Source: Sympetrum striolatum (lineage: Eukaryota > Arthropoda > Insecta > Odonata > Libellulidae). From it: 64,000 nucleotides of DNA. Each line of letters starts with the position of its first letter. Within the stretch, counting starts at the first letter, position 1. The notes under the pieces were generated by a model. That model ran no database searches. It was not told the origin of the DNA and worked only from the letters and a program-made list of their open reading frames with translations. Below are positions 24,005-35,115 of the stretch, piece by piece. Location of the stretch: NCBI GenBank assembly GCA_947579665.1, contig OX388349.1, forward strand, positions 19,128,459 through 19,192,458, read 5' to 3'. Both the position numbers and the translations under genes were made by a program.

Positions 24005-24180
24005 GGTGTGACCTTGATAGTTTCATTGGTAATGACCTTGATAGTGTGGAAGCTACTGAGGTATGAGTAATTCTGACCTCTATTGAGAAGAGTTTTATAA
24101 TTGTAACCCCTAGACAAATGCTGTAAAAATATCATCCATAAGGTCATTGTAGTACATTTAGGTGGATCTTTTCTACTCAT
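24005..24180 (-). repeat. Dispersed repeat family A, partial copy
   Basis: GTGGAAGCTACTGAGGTATG and AGTAATTCTGACCTC match the outer end of family A in minus orientation. A local duplication of GACCTTGATAGT lies at 24010-24047. The core is not preserved. Confidence 0.5.
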
Positions 24181-24369
24181 CGCATCCTTGATATTTAAAA
24201 AAGTAAAGGTCTACCTATTCCTATTAATTCATTCCTTTATAATCTTGCTAAATCTCATCTCTTTTCTTACATAATTTATAGTTTATGGTGAATTAGGTTT
24301 GTATATAGTCTTTGAGCTTATTACATGAGAAAAAGACGCAGGAAATGAACTCATGCCAAGGCGTATTTG

Positions 24370-24835
24370 GCTCTATCTCCTGTAATTGCCTTACCCTTGC
24401 AGTGGAGTCCTCGCGGAATTAACTCTTTAAGAGTTCCTCGGCGTTTACTTTGCGTTGGAACTATTTCGCAACGTGCATCGCCAGGCACGTGTACTATCCC
24501 ACCACTACTCTTTCTTCAAGTGGACATTGCAGAGCTCTGTTTCGCGGTCCTTGGCCGAGGTCCAGGGCCGGGTCGATATAACTCACCCCCCGTGGCACAA
24601 GACCGTGTCGCACACCGAATTCCACGACGTCCTCTGCCCAATTAAAAGAGGTCCTACGTCTTCTCCTTACAATTAGACCACTCACTCTGTTATCGTTTCC
24701 GTTTACATTGTATTCTATCTCCAGGACAACCGCGCCACTAAATTTCCTCCTCCCCTTTGCGCTCTCTTCCCTCCTTTGCCATGTACCGCCTTGTTTAATG
24801 GCGCCCTGCTCTTTACTTTTCGGTAACATACTGCC
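24370..24835. other. GC-richer island with overlapping open frames
   Basis: Clearly less AT-rich than its surroundings, with CCAGGGCCGGGTCG, CCCCCCGTGGCAC and CGCGCCACTAAA. Open frames on both strands (24367-24676 +, 24494-25002 -) overlap completely and have no recognised domain, so none is called. It could be an exon of an unknown gene, a regulatory island or old transposon DNA; I cannot choose. Confidence 0.4.
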
Positions 24836-25294
24836 TCACGAAGAGGTTTTACCAGTATCTGCAGTATAAATAACGTTATAATCAGACTTTTATCACGCTG
24901 GTGGATGGAAGATAACCCCAGAATAATTATCACTCTTATGCTCAAGTTTATTTGAATTTTCAAAGCAAATAATTTGGAAATGCTTACGACTTGCAGTCCC
25001 ATCTAATCATATTTCTCATTATTAAACATTTCTCATTATTTTCTTGTTAAAGGATAGAGTAAGGACAGAATGTCAATTTAATGGCAAAATTGGTTTTAGT
25101 TTATATGAACACTTTTTGTGTACAAACATAACCATTGAAAATTGTAAAAAATGAATTTTTGTGTTAAAACTACAACCAATTTTGTTATTAAATTGTATTT
25201 GAATATGAAATCCCGTCACGTATAGCTGTTAACCTATTATTTTACTACGATTGAAGAAACTATATCTTTATTTCTTTTCTTTAAGATATTTGAT

Positions 25295-25600
25295 TCTATG
25301 GTAGCTACTGAGGTATAATTCAATCTGATTTAGGGCATTCTTTTTGGTAACCCCTTGTTAAATTCCATGTAAAGTGCAATTCTAAGGATCATTGCCCTGT
25401 ATTTGCATCCTCGATATCCGCTCGAAGCATTATGGCTCAACAAGGAATCATGGGCAAACTACCTCAATCCTCATCTTGCGTATTAAGCCTCATTACCACC
25501 AGTGTGTTTTTCATGAAGGATATGCAGATCAGCCTCGCCTTTGGATTGATGACTTTAAACTCGTTACTTACCTTGAAGATGCTTGGCAAAAATAAAATTT
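25295..25600 (-). repeat. Dispersed repeat family A, long diverged copy
   Basis: ATGGTAGCTACTGAGGTATA marks one end. GGGCAAACTACCTCAATCCT then CATCTTGCGTATTAAGCCTC gives the core in minus orientation, and ATGCAGATCAGCCTCGCCTT the other end. The two open frames at 25392-25647 fall inside the repeat and are not genes. Confidence 0.65.
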
Positions 25601-25689
25601 ATGAATTCTTAATTACATTTTCTTTCGATGAGCTGATAATTACATAAAATGCAGTAATGTGAGTGATGTTGGATTAATATCGCAGCACA

Positions 25690-25850
25690 AAGCAACTATC
25701 GTTAGCTCTGTAGTCAGTTGGTAGAATACCCCTTACACACCTGCGTCCGGCAGTACATACAAATTTGCGTGGTTGCGTATCTCCGAGGATCTTTTATAGA
25801 ACTGCCTACCTCTGTGTATATGATTGCTTATTGGTTCTTCATTTCGATTC
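25690..25850 (+). mobile_element. Possible tRNA-derived SINE
   Basis: GCTCTGTAGTCAGTTGGTAG resembles a tRNA A box region, but no good B box follows. Further on, TATCTCCGAGGATCTTTTAT with AGAACTGCC resembles 30463-30492 (TATCTCGAGGATCTTATATA then GAGCGG), downstream of another tRNA-like repeat. The shared tail suggests a common SINE, but the head is poorly preserved. Confidence 0.4.
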
Positions 25851-26340
25851 AATCATCAACCCAATATATTGAAAAAAAAAGAACTTCAAAAAATTCATAA
25901 TGAATCTAACTGAAATATATTTAGGAATATAAATATTTCCCGTCCAACGTAAAACTTTCAGATATTCTGCGAAAGAGTAAAGCAAATATTTTATTGCGAA
26001 GAAGTAAACTTTCCACCGGATGCGTTGCAGATGCAGTGTGTACTCTTCCAAGTAAAAAAACAGGGACCGAAATAAATGAATTATTGGTCATTCGGATGAT
26101 ATTGGAAATTAAAATTACTTTTCATTCCAATTCGTGAATGTTATCATTGCTTTAGTGCAATAGAGATATAGTTGCCTCGGTCTGTTTCCAATCGCTTTGT
26201 TTTTGTAAAATTTAAATGTTTACACCAATCAATCATTTTATATTTCCAGTCCATACAATGAAAGGGAGCTAAAAAGTTTTGAAATTAAATTATAGCAATT
26301 CGTAAAGTATGTGCATATCCTAAAATAAGTAATATATTTT
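25851..26340. other. No gene seen
   Basis: AT-rich; a 70-codon minus frame (25839-26051) has no recognised content. Confidence 0.5.
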
Positions 26341-26384
26341 TTACTTTCTCCATATACGTAGTATAGAGAAAGCATTGTTTTAAA
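26341..26384 (+). mobile_element. CCATATA element, left end only
   Basis: TTACTTTCTCCATATACGTA and GTATAGAGAAAGCATTGTTT repeat the left end of the full element at 56925-57935 with two or three differences. The match stops after about 44 bases, so only the tip remains. Confidence 0.8.
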
Positions 26385-26689
26385 TATGTTACTGATAACT
26401 TATTGAGTGATTTTTTGTCAATATTATACAATTGATCTTTATCTTGTCTATTTTCATTATTCATCTTATTCTAACATGTGGAAGTTTCACAGTTTAATCC
26501 ATTTTGATTTTTTTGTAATATTAATATTTATTGCTTTACAATACTGTATATACATTATGATTAACCTTCTGACAAAAAATATAACTTTCACTTTATAATC
26601 AAAAAGTAATATGATGAACAGATTGCATATAGAATTTAAAAGTTACGCAATAGTTAAATACAATTTAAGAAAAAATTAACATTGCAGGT

Positions 26690-26970
26690 CCTGAAAAACC
26701 TAAAATGGCTTGTCAGCAGGTGCCTTTTAAACAAAGAAGTAATAAGTAAATAATTAACAAAGATATTAAAATCATGCATGACAACACAATTTAATATCAA
26801 TTTAAATCTATTTATCTATCTTTAAATGGCACATTTCTCATCTATATTTACATAATATTAATATTCAAATATTTTACAAAAAAATAACATTAAGTACTAT
26901 AAATGTTGAAATTTATACATAGAGACAGTCCATACAAAGGGCTTGTCAGCAGGTGCCTGATTTAAAGAAT
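26690..26970. repeat. Tandem pair, about 233-bp spacing
   Basis: GGCTTGTCAGCAGGTGCCTT (26707) recurs as GGCTTGTCAGCAGGTGCCTG (26940). Each is followed by a TTTAAA- and AAGAA-rich stretch. The words resemble LINE 3' ends with CAGGTG, but no protein is attached. Only two copies are seen. Confidence 0.6.
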
Positions 26971-27153
26971 AGAATAACTTAATTTATAACAATCTAGATT
27001 CAGTAACCATTTTTTAACTTCTCGTTTGACTATTGAAATTTTTTTAGTGCTTGTAAGTCATGTGGTATGTAAAAGGATGGGAACAGTAACTTCTGAATTT
27101 TGTTTACCATGGCTATTGTATTATACACGAATATCATACCAGACTCTTGGTAT

Positions 27154-27284
27154 GGGTGGTAGTATTATTATAAGTGCTTCGACAGCTTAGGTCATTTCGC
27201 ACATTGGCTCCCACCGGGAATCGAACTCTGGACCGCTTTTACCGAAGGCAAACGCGCTGTCCACATGACTATCCGAGAGCCCGT
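27154..27284 (-). mobile_element. tRNA-derived SINE 1, with target-site duplication
   Basis: Read on the minus strand, GGGCTCTCGGATAGTCATGT (A box region) leads to CCAGAGTTCGATTCCCGGTG (B box AGTTCGATTCC) and GGGAGCC, the outline of a tRNA of about 75 bases. A body with GACCTAAGCTG and GCACTTATAATAATACTACC follows, ending in a short trinucleotide-like tail. The identical 10-mer CTCTTGGTAT lies on both sides (27144-27153 and 27285-27294), the mark of target-primed insertion. The second copy at 33129-33243 shares both head and body. The tRNA head carries no functional claim; the element would have been transcribed by RNA polymerase III and moved by a LINE. Confidence 0.9.
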
Positions 27285-27294
27285 CTCTTGGTAT

Positions 27295-29549
27295 TTTATT
27301 AATTTATTTTATCATATACTTTTATTATATCATATACTTTTATTGATTTCCTTTAAACTAATTCTGTTTTTGCTGTATACTGAGGCACCTCCTGGCGAGT
27401 CTAACCAGATTCAATAGGACTAGAGTGTACTATTTTGTAAAGTTTTTGTGAAGGTTTCTCTACAATATATTTGAAGCTAAGAATTTTATTATAATTTGAG
27501 CATATATCATTTATTAATTCCAACAGATGTAGGAACAGTTACAGTAGTCGATAATAATGGTCCTAAGACTGATATCTTCCAGATTTGAGGATAATCATCA
27601 TACTCAACTGACTCACTTCTTCCTTTGCGGATCATTCGCACATGCGAATTCTCCTTACAATACAACTGCGGATTGGATTTGGAATCTTGCAAATTGACTC
27701 GCGAAAATCAAGGTCGCGATCTTCATATAGCGAAATACTTTGCCTTTTCTTCCACCTGCTTCCTTATCAGTCGCAGAGCTGCAATACCTTCCTCTCGATG
27801 CGCGAATATTCGATATTGGACATTTGAATACGCCTCGCAGTGCGGGGGAAGAAATTTCATATCCTTAGAAGTTGGTTTTCATTGTGTTGGAGGAAGAGTA
27901 GGTGTTCACCTGCGATAAGACAATCTCTTCAAAGCCTTAGATATGAGTGTGTGGGAGTTTCGTTTCTAACCGTATCTGAAGTCTTAAGGAGGTCAAATTA
28001 TAAAGGAAGCGATTTCATTACTATGCGGAAATGAGGGTGCCGTGTTAGCTATCTGTCGCTTAAATTTATATTCAAGTAAAAATCTTATTAGAAAATCTTA
28101 AACGCTTTTTATGATTTCGAAATATTATTGGTCGTTTACAATTCTCATTTGTTTCTATTACTTAAATGAGTTTATTACTCTGTAAGTAATGTTGAAAATT
28201 ATGGATAAATGGGTATGAATCTCAATATTTGGAAGTGTTTTAGGTATACTGGGAAGGACATTGTTTGATTTTACGTTTATCTTATATATATTATTTTCAT
28301 TGATTCGCGTGCCTAGTTTTATTTTTTAACTTATTACAAGTGATATTTACAAATGATATGTTTTCATTTTTATTTAAACTTTTACATATAGATTTATCTT
28401 TATTTTTATGCATTTTAAGTCAGCTGATTAGCTCAACACTACGAATCATCGCGCTTAAACATGAAAACTTAGTAACAGAGAATAAATGGATTGGTACACA
28501 ATATTTTATTAATTAAAATTTACCACCAAAAGTTAGCATTTGCGTATTTTACAATTAAATATTAATTACTTAACATTAATTATTTTATGAAAGCTATTCC
28601 ATATAGTCTTTTCGAAACATATAAACCGCGTCTTGTTCAATTTATAAAACAACCAAATTCCATGGAATTTTTAAAGTCTTTTGAACATTGGCAGCCATAC
28701 ATAATAATTGTATTGATTAATTAACCTTGTGCCAGATTATTTATATTTTGTACTAATATACTTTTTCTTCTAATTTCAGGTAATTAAATTCGTCTGCTTC
28801 TTACGCCTATTCTCTGAGAAAGATCTTGAGTTGTGGTGAGTGCAAATTAATATATAATTTCTTGAACAAGCTCCCAACTACACGTCGACTATTGATAATA
28901 TTTTATCCTACAAATCTTATCAGATCATCCGGAATGCCATCAACTCCTCAAGCGTTCCCTTCCTTCATTTTTATCAGGAATCCATCAGTTTCCCCTCTCA
29001 TGACATATTCTTTCGACTCCTTCACTATCTGAACCAAGTTCATTAATCATCTCCGTCAATTTTTCCACTTCATAGAGTATTTCATTGTGTACGATTTTTC
29101 ACGTTTGACGCCTCTTACCTCTTAAACTAGTTGAAATATTGATTTGATTAAAAAATGATCCATAGAATCCAATCTGTTCTGAAAGGATTTGCGAAACCTC
29201 TATTCTTAGAAAAAATTTTTTAGTCTTCTGGCCATCTTTAATCGATTGTATCCCATTCTGCCTCCTTAAAACTCCTTGTTTTTTCTTGGATCATAATGTT
29301 TGAACATCTGAACCGAAGTTCTGGGTCAAATATTGAGATAAGAGAGGCTGCAAAAGAAATTCAGCGATATGGTAGATTAAATAGGAATTGAATAATTTCT
29401 GGTAGAAGACATATAAAAACAGATGGAAAGATATTAGGTGACACAAATAGTGGGGTGGTTCATGTTACCATTTTCTGACTTAAAGAACTATATATTAGTT
29501 TGTCATTTGAGACAAGAGAGAGAAAAGTGTATCATTAATTTACTTTTGT
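27295..29549. other. No gene seen
   Basis: AT-rich with a mildly GC-richer patch at 27590-28030 holding overlapping frames on both strands without recognised domains. From 28.0 to 29.5 kb I see only AT-rich unique DNA. The frame at 28826-29032 is unremarkable. Confidence 0.5.
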
Positions 29550-29870
29550 CACAGTCTTGATCATGACTGTGATGAAATGAAAGCTACTGAGGTATGAGTG
29601 AATATCTGTACTGATCAATGTCTCTCCTTATGGACCCACAAGAAAAGTGTTAATAATGGAGTCTTTATGCTTCACTTGCGTGGACATGTTCCGCTTATAG
29701 CATTCTGGCTCAGAGAGGAAAGCAAGGGTAAAATACCTCACTCCTCATCCTGTCTAGTAAACCTCATTTTTCTCTGCAAGTCTTTAGTAACTTATGTTTC
29801 TGAGGGGGTGAGGCACCAACCAGGCTTCGGGCTGAATACTTTCCAGACAGCAAATAATTAGTTATATTAC
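29550..29870 (-). repeat. Dispersed repeat family A, best copy
   Basis: It runs from CTTGATCATGACTGTGATGA and AAAGCTACTGAGGTATGAG, through TTCACTTGCGTGGACATG and CTCACTCCTCATCCTGTCTA, to GTGAGGCACCAACCAGGC. The whole length can be aligned in reverse with 3779-4030 and 22855-23140. At about 320 bases this is the longest copy and the best guide to the unit. The 87-codon frame at 29598-29861 lies inside it and is not a gene. Confidence 0.85.
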
Positions 29871-30221
29871 GAAGAAACGAAGGAATTGTTGATGAATTGG
29901 GTTTCTTACGGCACATGAGCCTTCGTAAAGGTAGATCACTACTCTATGTATAAACCGAAGTTAAAAATAATGCTGTTTTTCATAGTAAACGAGATGAAAT
30001 TACAGTTTTTGCCGTGAAACTGTATAGAACATTGTGAAAAGGCAATGTTACCCCCCTCTTAGCAAATTTCCATCCCTGGTGCTTGTAATTCATCTTTGAT
30101 GGGAAGATACCATTCTTTCTAGTTGCCGATACGTATGAAGGAGAGGTGTCAACATTGATGGATCGTCTTTATGACACCAGATCCCATCAAAAGCCCCTGA
30201 TTCAAAAGAGAAATTGTTTTC

Positions 30222-30500
30222 CGTGGTATCTCAAAGGGTTGTAGTGCTCGTTTAGCAATTGGGAGATCCGGGTTCGAGTCTTGGTGACTTTTGACTCCTG
30301 AACGTCATTATGTCCTCTATCCTGATAAAATTTCATGTTTCTAATCTCAAGCGGTTTCTATTTGGACGGACCTCCCTGGGGATCTGATAGCTGGTCTACT
30401 TTACATTCATAAAAGAGTTTTACCACCTAGTGTTCCATCATTGAACTGCTGTTATTATCAAATATCTCGAGGATCTTATATAGAGCGGTTTTCATCTTTC
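30222..30500 (+). mobile_element. tRNA-derived SINE 2
   Basis: GGTTGTAGTGCTCGTTTAGC then AATTGGGAGATCCGGGTTCG and AGTCTTGG forms a tRNA-like head with a B box GGTTCGAGTC. The text GCAATTGGGA-ATCCGGGTTCGA is shared with the minus-strand copy at 60600-60803. The tail contains ACGTCATTATGTCC and, further down, TATCTCGAGGATCTTATATA, which resembles 25780-25810. Exact borders are not determined. Confidence 0.65.
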
Positions 30501-30740
30501 TCCCCCCGCCATGCAGTTCGATTCACCCTCCTTTGGAGGTGTTTTCCCGCCCCAGGGCATGGGGGCGTCCCTCATCTGCGAGGCCATTGGCACTTTGTAT
30601 CTCTTTATCCCCAGAGTCCCTTCGTTCGTTAGCTGTCTGAGTCACAAAGGTTACCCCCTCTGCCCCCCACGGAGATGGGAACGTCAGGGTTCTCCCTTCA
30701 TCAAGACCAGAGCCGTAGGGCGACTCCTTGACTCCCCATT
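30501..30740. other. GC-richer island
   Basis: TTTTCCCGCCCCAGGGCATG, CCCCCTCTGCCCCCCACGG and neighbouring text are much richer in C than the surroundings. Plus-strand frames (30441-30632, 30511-30822) are open in two phases with no recognised domain. It adjoins SINE 2 and may be part of a larger element. Confidence 0.4.
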
Positions 30741-32280
30741 ACTTACAGAGACGTGCAGGTTATCTAACATCAATCAAGTATTTATTTCTGTGTCTCTGTC
30801 TCGGTACGAAACTTTGTTATGAAACAATTGTTGTGGATATTTCTCTAGGTCAGGGTTCTCATTGGCTTTAACTTCAGTTGACCTCATAAGATCCAGTAAA
30901 GGTTTCGTGAGTCATAGAATACGTACGTCATTGTTTTTCAGTAATAATAATCCATCAAATATAGTTCTATCCATTTTTATTGGTTATACATTTGGCATTT
31001 CTACCAAGAATTGTTTATTACCTTTAAAGATATGTATTTGGGAAGATTTAAATCTATCGTAGAAAGCCTGAAGAGGTACAATTCATAATAAAAGGGAAGA
31101 AAAAAATCCCATATTATTAGATGTAATGATAAATTTGTAGCCAAAACCAGTCGTCTTAATAATTTTTTTATGTAAATTTCTGTTTTTCTTCCCTTTTATA
31201 TTGGAAGATATATTAGAAGCAACCTTGCGAATGCCAATCGAAATTCGAAAAAGAACGTTTATCGGAAATGTAATTGGTATTGCTCCCCTTGTCTCTCACC
31301 AATAAATGCCTTTCAGTGCATCAATTTAGATGAATATGTAAATCCCAAACACAACCTACTTTTTCTTCTCAATTATCAAACTTTAGGGTATTAAATTGCA
31401 TCAAACCTTTCAGAAATAATTGCCCAATTTCCTCAGAGAAATACTTCGAAGCCCATGAGGTAAACGTACTCTTTCTAGAGACTTTCGACAAGTTTTGTAG
31501 ACATTGGTATTACTTCAAGAGTTTATCAGCATTTATTGTGGATTTAATATATACAATATTTAATTTATTAAAATATTTCATTTCCTTAGATTTTACAAAT
31601 ATATATGACTACTGAAATGCTGACTTCAGCCGAGTAAGATTATTTTTCTTTACCGATTTTACTTTTGCAAAATACATATCAAGAGTTATTTTATTATTCT
31701 ATTCATTTATCCCTTAAACTTCAGAATTCTTAACATTAAAACTACGTATTCCTCCATAAGGTGATAATAAAATCGCTAACAACGTTTTATTTAAGAAGAT
31801 CTAAATCTGTAACAGATATATTTGGGTCGCAAGGTTTTATCTTAAGCATGTCGGGGCATTGGTGTCGTTCGCTTGAGTGCCTTAACGTCGGTTAGGAATG
31901 CCGCGTATGGCGTTGGTGCGACCATCGAGGTCACCTAATCTCCTCTGGAATCTTTTACGCTTTTATGAATGCTTCGGAAGACCAAAACCATGGCGGGAGG
32001 TCAAATGTGGTTACAGTATCATTAGACGACGTATGCTCGGAATGGAAAATCAGTACTTGGAATGTGTAGGAAGGCGGCGGACGGATCTATATTGAATCTT
32101 CAAAAAGGGGTTTGATAACATATGTAACGCTCTTAAAGTATACAGCAGTATTAGTATCATGCATCTCTTATCTTAATCGTCAGAAAAAAATATTGTTGTA
32201 AAAACTGTAATAGACTACGTTAATTTTGTTAATAAACAAAACAGATTCCATTTTATCTCCCTGGTGTTCAGGAATTAAAA
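30741..32280. other. No gene seen
   Basis: AT-rich except for a GC-richer patch at 31840-32090. The 65-codon frame there (31898-32095) has no recognised domain and no partner exon. Confidence 0.5.
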
Positions 32281-32390
32281 AATCTGATGTGGCCAGCACA
32301 TGACTTTCTCCATATATAAGATGTAAATATTTATCTAAGACAGTATTTTCGAACTCTATATTCAATCTAAACTTGGAAGATGTAAGGTGT
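32280..32390 (-). mobile_element. CCATATA element, right end only
   Basis: Read on the minus strand, CATCTTCCAAGTTTAGATTG, TAAATATTTACATCTTATAT and ATGGAGAAAGTCATGTGCTG then GCCACAT match 57828-57935 almost exactly. The rest of the element is missing. The small minus-strand open frame at 32180-32365 crosses it and is not a gene. Confidence 0.85.
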
Positions 32391-33116
32391 TACTGCATCA
32401 CAAAATTAATGCAAATCACGACCATGGTTTCGTAGTGAAGCTACATTATCCATTTGAATATCCCTCATCACTATTCGGCTGCAGCTATATATCTACGTAG
32501 CTAAATCATGAATATAGATGATTTAGTATTTGTATTTCTTTTGTGGTTCAGTAAAAGTGTGTCAGAAAGCCTTGTTGGTAATAATTCTTAGCTTGAGTTC
32601 TCCCTCATCCCCTAAGCAAATTGGTATCTCCGCAATCAAGATAGGGGTGTGTGGACCATGGCCTCCCTTCTGGACCCCCAATTGGTGCGAGGGGAAGAGG
32701 CTGATGACTCAAATGAATGGGAGAGAGTGTTAGATTTGGTGTGATTTGCTGTGAATATTAGATGAAAAGGAAAGGGGCTTTCAAAGTGTCGATGAAATAT
32801 AGCAGTATGGGGGTTTGGGTTGGATAGTAAACATTCTTTATAGTCAAGGATTCGGTATGGCTTTGAATGCAAGGGATATGAAAGACTTCGTTATCAGTAT
32901 GAAAAGGCTAGTTTGGAAATACAGTAAGGATGAATGGAAGGGCATGAAATAGTGGGAAATTCTAGAAAATTTGAGTAACTCAAAAGGAAAAGGAAGACCG
33001 GACAAAAAGCTGGTCGGATGGAGTGAGATAGAAGATAAAACTCTTAGAAACGTGAATAATAAAAGGAAAGTGTGAAAATGAATGGGAGTGAGTGAAGCGT
33101 AATTACTAAGTAATAA
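32391..33116. other. Purine-rich stretch, no gene
   Basis: Between 32690 and 33110 the plus strand is strongly purine-rich (GATGAAAAGGAAAGGGGC, AAAAGGAAAAGGAAGACCGG), which keeps minus-strand frames open (32636-32872, 32844-33143). The peptides are low-complexity Ser/Phe/Leu text without a domain. Confidence 0.55.
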
Positions 33117-33128
33117 ATGAGGAGAAAG

Positions 33129-33243
33129 CTCCCGGATAGTCACGTGGACAGCGCGTTTACCTTTGGCGCGTTCGATTCCTGGAGGGAGCCAATGTGCGGA
33201 ATGACCTAAGCTGCCGAGGCACTTATTACAATACTACTACTAT
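33129..33243 (+). mobile_element. tRNA-derived SINE 1, with target-site duplication
   Basis: GCTCCCGGATAGTCACGTGG, GCGCGTTCGATTCCTGGAGG and GAGCC form the tRNA-like head. About 13 bases are missing between the A and B boxes relative to 27154-27284. The body AATGTGCGGAATGACCTAAG and GCACTTATTACAATACTACT follows, ending in a (TAC)n-like tail. ATGAGGAGAAA before it and ATGAGGAAAAA after it (33117-33127, 33244-33254) are a one-mismatch target-site duplication. Confidence 0.9.
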
Positions 33244-33497
33244 ATGAGGAAAAACTTACAATGACAAGTCAAAGGATGAAACTGGTACATATTCCACAAG
33301 TATAAACCAGAAAGAGGTTTACTGATTTCAGCGACAGAGCATCATCGTCAGGTTCTGACGGTGGTGCTTGGTTGTCGAAACTGCTAAACTCTATTTGTGG
33401 AGTTTGTACAAGTTATGTCTTTTGAATTTGTAATTAAAAGTTTTTTAATGTGAAATTTCACCAAGTTACGCTTGTCGGTATTTATTTAACGTATACA

Positions 33498-34071
33498 GTA
33501 GAACCCCAATCCATCGTTCCCGCATTTGTCGTTTTCCCGGATTTATCGTTTATTTTCTATAGTCCCGACCTAGGCCCATAAGGAGACATGAAAAGTAATA
33601 CCGCATTCATCGTTCACCAAAATATTATTTTCCCGCATCCATCGTTCAGATTTTTGGTCCAATCGAGGAAGAAAGACAACGTATTAGAAATTGCGACAAA
33701 AATTTTCTATGAGAGCTTGGCATGAACTTTTTTAAGGCTGTCGTAGAACTTGCTCAAAACGGCCGATTTTGTAAACACATCCGGGGCTGTTTTAATACAT
33801 TGTATCCTATTGGAGAACTTTCACATGGGTGCGTGTACGAGCCCTGTTTGTCCATCTCAGTTTACTGGCATATTTCACCCTGTTTTGACCGTCTCTAGGA
33901 GTTCAGTACGTTCTTTTTCGAAATCTTTAGCGGTTTTCTTTGGATAAACTTTCGTTATGTATTCATTTTAATAGTGTGAGCTGAGTCTACGTTTCCCGTT
34001 TTGATCGTTTTCCCGCATTCATCGTCTTTTTCTCTCGGTCCCTTCAAAAACAATAGATCGAGGTTCTACTG
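33498..34071. mobile_element. pogo/Tigger-like nonautonomous DNA transposon
   Basis: The element begins CAGTAGAACCCCAATCCATC and ends GATCGAGGTTCTACTG, an inverted pair, and is bounded by TA on both sides (33496-33497 and 34072-34073). The words CCCGCATTTGTCGTTTTCCC, CCGCATTCATCGTTCACC, CCGCATCCATCGTTC and TTTTCCCGCATTCATCGTC repeat inside both ends as sub-terminal motifs. The CAGTAGAACC-type end with TA duplication is characteristic of the pogo/Tigger branch of Tc1/mariner. At 574 bp it cannot encode a transposase; the open frame at 33750-33947 has no recognised domain. Confidence 0.9.
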
Positions 34072-34994
34072 TATATGAAATGGTTCGAAAAGGAGTGGAA
34101 GAACATTAAAATATAGTGAAATGTAGTGATTAAAAGTTTAAAGAGAAAAGACTTAAGCACACTTAAAATAAATAGAATTAAATGAAAGGTATCTTTATAT
34201 AGCAAAACGAATATAACTATAAAAAAGCATGGAATACTTACATCAATAGAAGAAGCAAATAACGTACATACTTTCCTTTAAATAGAGGTGTGCATATGCT
34301 GTTCGTATGGATCACCAGCGCTTCATCTCTCTATATACGTTTTCTGCCTATATTTTCCTCGGCCTCCTTTCAAATAAAATTAAGATCGTGGAATCCATTA
34401 TGCGATGGTGGACGTGTAGAGCCGTGGATCGACAGCTGCTTAGTTATCATCTTTCGCTCTCTATCAGTGGAAGTGGGTCAGAATGTCTCCAGCAGGGATT
34501 CTGCTCCTTTGAGATGCTGGGATCGATTATCTCTCTCGTAATCGTCCTCTTGTCCTCACTCAAAGGCCGAAACCTATTTTACTCAAGGTTGAGGGATTGT
34601 CCGAGTATTTTAATACACTGCAGTCCTTGTCGAGTTCATTTGATTCTATTTTGAGATCATTTGGAGTGCATTTGTGAAATTGTTTTTCCGTAATTACAGT
34701 ATGGGATCTTTGGGAAATTTACTGTTAATGCTTGAAGTAAACATCTGCTGGATAAAAGCAATGTAAGTAGGATTTTTTTAAATTTTTGGCTCAGATTATA
34801 CTAAAGTATCTTGAATATCTTTTCTTTACTTTCGTTGTAGTCTTTTTCATGGTTATTTTAATATGAAGTATGTTTCTTACATTTAAAAGTTGCTGCGTAA
34901 TGGTTTTCATCCTGGTCGAGCATTATTGAATGCCATGAAATAAGTTTTATGACTTATTTGAATCATCCTTTTACTTGATTGATTTGCCTACTTA
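34072..34994. other. No gene seen
   Basis: AT-rich with two overlapping plus frames at 34290-34654 in different phases and no recognisable domain. Confidence 0.5.
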
Positions 34995-35115
34995 CAATGC
35001 AGCGTTCTAGCTGAGAGAGAAGAGCAGGGGCTAATTACCTCACTCCTCACCGTTCACCTCACTCCCCTCCTAAGCCTTTCATAACTAATTGAAGAACGGT
35101 TGAGGATTTACCTTG
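34995..35115 (-). repeat. Dispersed repeat family A, core copy
   Basis: GCTAATTACCTCACTCCTCA, CCTCACTCCCCTCCTAAGCC and TTCATAACTAATTGAAG give the family A core in minus orientation, with a short internal duplication of CACCTCACTCC. Confidence 0.65.

Noticed and set aside
27166..27284. A tRNA gene on the minus strand
   Set aside because: It is followed by a shared body and tail and flanked by a target-site duplication, so it is a SINE.
29598..29861. 87-codon frame
   Set aside because: Lies inside a family A repeat copy; other copies do not preserve the frame.
32636..33143. Two neighbouring minus-strand frames as exons of one gene
   Set aside because: They follow a purine-rich tract, the peptides are low-complexity, and no convincing splice-bounded domain is present.
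34307..34654. 115-codon plus-strand frame
   Set aside because: Overlaps another open phase and has no recognisable motif.
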